This document shows positions 60,326-64,000 of a stretch of 64,000 bases of DNA, piece after piece. Origin of the DNA: Cellulosimicrobium cellulans (GTDB taxonomy: Bacteria > Actinomycetota > Actinomycetes > Actinomycetales > Cellulomonadaceae). The position numbers and the translations under genes were made by a program. The notes beneath the pieces were generated by a model. It was not told where the DNA came from, searched no databases, and was given only the letters and a program-made list of their open reading frames with translations. The DNA is taken from NCBI RefSeq assembly GCF_016921195.1, contig NZ_JAFGYF010000002.1, positions 558,001 through 622,000 on the forward strand, given 5' to 3'. Position 1 is the stretch's first letter. The number at the start of each line of letters is the position of its first letter.

Positions 60326-61147
60326 TCAGGTCTCGCCCGACGTCGGGCGACCGCGCGCCCGGACGTCGTGGTCGCGGCCGTCGTGAGCATGGCCGTCGTG
60401 AGCGTGGCCGTCGTGGGCCCGGAGCGGGCGGGTGGCCCGCGGCGCGGGGACCGGGAGGCCCACCGGGACGTTGGTCGTGCACGCGTGCGCCCCCGTCGCC
60501 AGGGTCGCGAGGCGCTGGACGTGCGAGCCGAGCAGCTTGGCGAAGACCTGCGCCTCCGCCTCGCACAGCTGCGGGAACTCCTCGGCGACGTGCTGCACCG
60601 GGCAGTGCCCCTGGCACAGCTGCACCGCCGAGGTGCCGGGGACGGGACGCACGCTCGCCGCGTACCCGTCGTCCGCGAGCGCCGCGGCGAGCTGGGCCGC
60701 CCGGCCCTCGACGTCGTCCGCGTCGAGCCGGCCGGCGTAGCGGTCGGCGAGCTCGGCGAGGCGGTCCTGGGCGAAGCGCTCGACGGCGTCCGGCCCGGCG
60801 ACGTCGCGCAGGTACCTCAGCGCCTGGGTCGCGAGGTCGGCGTAGGTGCCGCTGAGCGCGCCCTGCCCGGCCGACGTGGTGACGTACCGGCGAGCGGGCC
60901 GCCCACGCATCCCGGTGGGGTGCCCGGCGTCGTGCACGGCGACGAGGTCGTCCTCCTCGAGGAGGGCGAGGTGACGGCGGACGGCCGCGGGCGTGAGGCC
61001 GAGCGTGGCGGCGAGGTCGGCAGCGCTCACGGGGCCCGCGCTCGCGACGAGCTCGAGCACGCGCTCACGCGTGCGGCGGTCGGCGTCGGCGGGCGTCGCG
61101 GGCGCGGCGGGGCGCAGCGCGTCCGGGCGGACGGATCCTGCGGCCAT
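60326..61147 (-). CDS. sufR: SufR-type Fe-S-sensing transcriptional repressor with His-rich tail
   Basis: The 273-residue regulator has an N-terminal winged helix (about residues 25-85: LELVASAGPVSAADLAATLG, VRRHLALLEEDDLVAVHD). A sensory domain follows whose Cys cluster LCQGHCPVQHVAEEFPQLC should hold a [4Fe-4S] cluster. It ends with HDGHAHDGHAHDGRDHD, a tandem His-Asp-Gly segment not usual in SufR. The ATG at 61147 has GGGAGGTGAGC. It is the first gene of the suf operon (99 bp before sufB) and likely represses it until cluster demand rises. Confidence 0.92.
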   Translation of the reverse strand: MAAGSVRPDALRPAAPATPADADRRTRERVLELVASAGPVSAADLAATLGLTPAAVRRHLALLEEDDLVAVHDAGHPTGMRGRPARRYVTTSAGQGALSGTYADLATQALRYLRDVAGPDAVERFAQDRLAELADRYAGRLDADDVEGRAAQLAAALADDGYAASVRPVPGTSAVQLCQGHCPVQHVAEEFPQLCEAEAQVFAKLLGSHVQRLATLATGAHACTTNVPVGLPVPAPRATRPLRAHDGHAHDGHAHDGRDHDVRARGRPTSGET

Positions 61148-61225
61148 GCTCACCTCCCGTGGCGTCTCGCGGGCTCGCGTGCGGCAACGGCCGCCACGGA
61201 GCACAGGTCTGGAGAACCGATATAG

Positions 61226-61238
61226 ACAACATGGTTGT
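61226..61238 (-). promoter_or_regulatory. Candidate SufR operator with overlapping suf promoter
   Basis: The inverted repeat ACAAC-ATG-GTTGT lies about 80 bp upstream of the sufR ATG, directly beside TATATC (minus strand, 61219-61224), a plausible -10. Local AT content is high. The CAAC/GTTG halves resemble reported SufR sites, although with a shorter spacer. Confidence 0.55.
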
Positions 61239-61361
61239 TCCCTAATTGCTCCAGCGCAAGCAAGGCGACCCTCAGACCAGCCCCGTTCCGCCGCGATGTG
61301 GCGTACACGACACCGGTGCGTCGGGGCCGGGGCGAGGGCCGTGCGCGGCAGGCCGGCCCCC

Positions 61362-61367
61362 TAGAAT
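61362..61367 (+). promoter_or_regulatory. -10 element TAGAAT, leaderless start of the ABC ATPase gene
   Basis: TAGAAT, the best -10 match in the window, ends 6 nt before GTG 61374. The region between it and sufR (61148-61361) contains only the sufR promoter. Confidence 0.6.
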
Positions 61368-61373
61368 CGGCGG

Positions 61374-62332
<959 letters not shown>

Positions 62333-62336
<4 letters not shown>

Positions 62337-63145
62337 ACGCGAACGCCACGACGCCGACCACGCCGCAGGCCCAGGGCCACGTCGAGGCCCGGGCCGCCGA
62401 GCTCGCCGCGCCCGCGTGGCGCCGCGTCGTGGCCCAGACGGCGTTCGAGACGCGCATGATCCTGCGCAACGGCGAGCAGCTCCTCGTGACGATCATCCTG
62501 CCCGTGATGCTCCTGCTCGGGCTGGTGCTCACCTCGTTCGTCGACCTCGACACGGGCGGCGCCACGCGCGTCGACTTCGTGGCGCCGGGCGTCCTCGCGC
62601 TCGCCGTGATGTCGACCGCGTTCACGTCCCAGGCCATCGCGACCGCGTTCGACCGGCGCAACGGCGTGCTGCGCCTCATGTCGACCACGCCGCTGGGCCG
62701 CGGTGGCCTCCTCGCGGGGAAGGTGCTCGGCGTCCTGGCGGTCGAGGTCGTGCAGGTCGTCGTCATCACCGCGGTCGCGCTCGGGCTCGGCTGGCAGCCC
62801 GACCCCGCGGGGATCCCCGCGGCCCTGCTCGCCGTGCTGCTCGGCACCGCGGCGTTCACGTCGCTCGCGATGCTGCTCGCCGGGACGCTGCGCGCCGAGG
62901 GCGTGCTCGCGGTGGCGAACCTCGTGCTCGTGCTGCTCACCGTCGGCGGAGGCGTCCTCGTCCCGGCCGACCAGCTCCCCGGTCCGCTCGAGCACGTCGC
63001 GCTGCTGCTGCCGTCGGGCGCGCTGGGTGAGGCGATGCGCGGCGCGCTGCTCGACGGCGCGGTGCCGCCGTTCTCCGTCGTCGTGCTGCTGGGCTGGACC
63101 GCCGCGCTCGGCTGGGGCGCGGGCAGGCTCTTCCGCTGGACCTGA
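62333..63145 (+). CDS. ABC-2 type transporter permease
   Basis: The 270-residue membrane protein has six predicted helices (about residues 55-265), including LLVTIILPVMLLLGLVLTSF, FVAPGVLALAVMSTAFTSQA, VVQVVVITAVALGLGW and LVLVLLTVGGGVLVPADQLP. The cytosolic N-terminus of about 40 residues is Ala/Thr-rich. ALGEAMRGALLDG near the end is typical of ABC-2 permeases. It pairs with the preceding ATPase to form a dimeric exporter. The substrate is unknown. Confidence 0.9.
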
Positions 63146-63197
63146 GCCCGGGCGCATCTCACACCTGCGGGATTCCGGGGCCGCGCGGTCGTCCCGA

Positions 63198-63203
63198 TAC
63201 CGT
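63198..63203 (+). promoter_or_regulatory. -10 element TACCGT, leaderless start of ctaA
   Basis: TACCGT ends 6 nt before GTG 63210, in the 64-bp gap after the permease gene. Confidence 0.45.
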
Positions 63204-63209
63204 GGGACC

Positions 63210-64000
63210 GTGAGCACCCCGCCCCCCGCGCTCGATCCCGCTCCCGCCGACAGCCCGACAGGCGCCGCCGCAGGCGACGGCGCCGCCCGCCCGGACCGGC
63301 TCGCGCCGCTGCGCCGCTGGACCCGACCGGTGCTCGTCGCGAACCTCGTGGCGCAGATCGGCATCATCGTCACGGGCGGTGCGGTCCGGCTCACGGGCTC
63401 GGGGCTCGGGTGCTCGACCTGGCCGCAGTGCGAGCCCGGGCAGTTCGCGGCGAAGTTCCACCCCGAGACGACGTACCACCAGTTCATCGAGTACGGGAAC
63501 CGCACGCTCACCGGGGTGCTGAGCGTCATCGCGATCGCGGCCCTCGTGCTCGTGTGGACGGACCGGTCGCGCGTCCTGTCCTACCGACTCCTCGGTGCCG
63601 TCCCCCTGCTCGGCGTCGCCGCGCAGGCGGTCATCGGCGGCGTCATCGTCCTGCTCCACCTGCACCCGGGGTGGGTGTCGCTGCACTTCGTCGTCTCGGC
63701 CGCGCTCGTCTCCGTCTCGCTGCTCCTCCTGCACCGGTCCGCGGAGGGCGACGGGCCGCCCGTCCCCACGGTCGCGCCGCGTTCGCGCGCGCTCGCGTGG
63801 ACCCTGTACGGACTCACTGCGGTCGTCGTGGTCCTCGGGGTGATCGTCACGGGCGCCGGCCCGCACAGCGGCGACGAGGAGGTCGGCTACCGCTTCGCCG
63901 TCGACCCCGCGTTCATGAGCAAGATCCACGCGTGGGCCGTGTGGGTGTTCGTGGCCGTCCTCGTCGCCTACCTCGTGAGCGTCCGCCGCGGGCCGCAGCA
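63210..64000 (+). CDS. ctaA: Heme A synthase (CtaA/COX15), 3' truncated
   Basis: The protein runs off the window after 263 codons. It oxidises the heme O methyl group to make heme A for cytochrome aa3 oxidase. After a disordered first 35 residues, the helices carry VTGGAVRLTGSGLGCSTWPQ (with paired Cys around the heme site) and HQFIEYGNRTLTG with the ENR-type conserved residues. VSLHFVVSAALVS and FMSKIHAWAVW hold the heme-ligand His residues. It is probably transcribed on its own as well as with the ABC pair. The order sufR / ABC exporter / ctaA is common in actinobacteria. Confidence 0.92.
   Translation, partial: MSTPPPALDPAPADSPTGAAAGDGAARPDRLAPLRRWTRPVLVANLVAQIGIIVTGGAVRLTGSGLGCSTWPQCEPGQFAAKFHPETTYHQFIEYGNRTLTGVLSVIAIAALVLVWTDRSRVLSYRLLGAVPLLGVAAQAVIGGVIVLLHLHPGWVSLHFVVSAALVSVSLLLLHRSAEGDGPPVPTVAPRSRALAWTLYGLTAVVVVLGVIVTGAGPHSGDEEVGYRFAVDPAFMSKIHAWAVWVFVAVLVAYLVSVRRGPQ

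Overview
The window is a GC-rich (about 73%) stretch of actinobacterial chromosome. Gene content and codon use suggest Micrococcales, most likely a Cellulomonas/Cellulosimicrobium-type facultative anaerobe. The reasons are a pyruvate formate-lyase system, the actinobacterial families DUF3000, DUF3093, DUF3159, DUF3710, DUF4193, DUF5998 and SepH, a Pat-like GNAT/acyl-CoA-synthetase protein, and many GTG starts. The taxonomic call is inference. I found about 57 protein-coding genes, the first and last cut by the window edges, and no rRNA, tRNA, CRISPR array, prophage or insertion sequence.

Layout. Positions 1-3.6 kb hold a partial ATP-grasp enzyme facing a DegT-type aminotransferase, then gnd. 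Positions 3.9-10.5 kb hold DUF3000, RNase D, a FemAB-type peptidoglycan bridge enzyme and the fadA-fadB beta-oxidation pair. Positions 10.7-15.6 kb hold a lipoprotein, a PIG-L deacetylase, an SNF2 helicase coupled to a Doc/antitoxin pair, and a GrpB-family protein. Positions 15.7-19.5 kb hold pflA and pflB, with a Rex/Crp-like palindrome upstream. Positions 19.5-31.1 kb hold a YbdK-type glutamate-cysteine ligase, a HAD phosphatase, dxs, guaB1, a Nudix hydrolase, DUF1801, aconitase (preceded by a perfect 28-bp palindrome), a small ORF and an RNA methyltransferase. Positions 31.2-44.3 kb are a conserved actinobacterial block: a KimA-like potassium permease divergent from two TrkA-type RCK proteins, then DUF3159, an OB-fold protein, DUF3710, dut, DUF3093, DUF4193, an inositol-phosphatase family enzyme, a TRIC channel, sepH, thymidine kinase, a phosphodiesterase and DUF5998. 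From memory, much of this order matches M. tuberculosis Rv2680-Rv2702. Positions 44.4-54 kb hold the Pat-like protein, topoisomerase IV subunit A, a PAS-SpoIIE phosphatase, a YhhN protein and a membrane/HTH fusion. Positions 54-61.1 kb are a complete suf Fe-S assembly operon (sufR-sufB-sufD-Rieske-sufC-sufS-sufU-sufT). The window ends with an ABC exporter pair and the start of ctaA (heme A synthase).

How the parts fit. Central and anaerobic carbon metabolism (gnd, acnA, pflBA, fadAB), Fe-S assembly and heme A synthesis are interleaved with cell-wall, nucleotide-pool and potassium housekeeping genes. At the DNA level the clearest signals are: (i) many genes with a TAnnnT -10 element only 6-8 nt before the start codon, implying widespread leaderless mRNAs; (ii) palindromic operator candidates in front of pflB, acnA, sufR and the Doc module; (iii) a set of long, near-perfect intergenic hairpins, one with a perfect 30-bp stem. 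I found no convincing new multi-gene system. The most unusual genes are the membrane-anchored HTH protein (52432-53862), the SNF2/Doc/antitoxin cluster and the SufR with a His-Asp-Gly tail.
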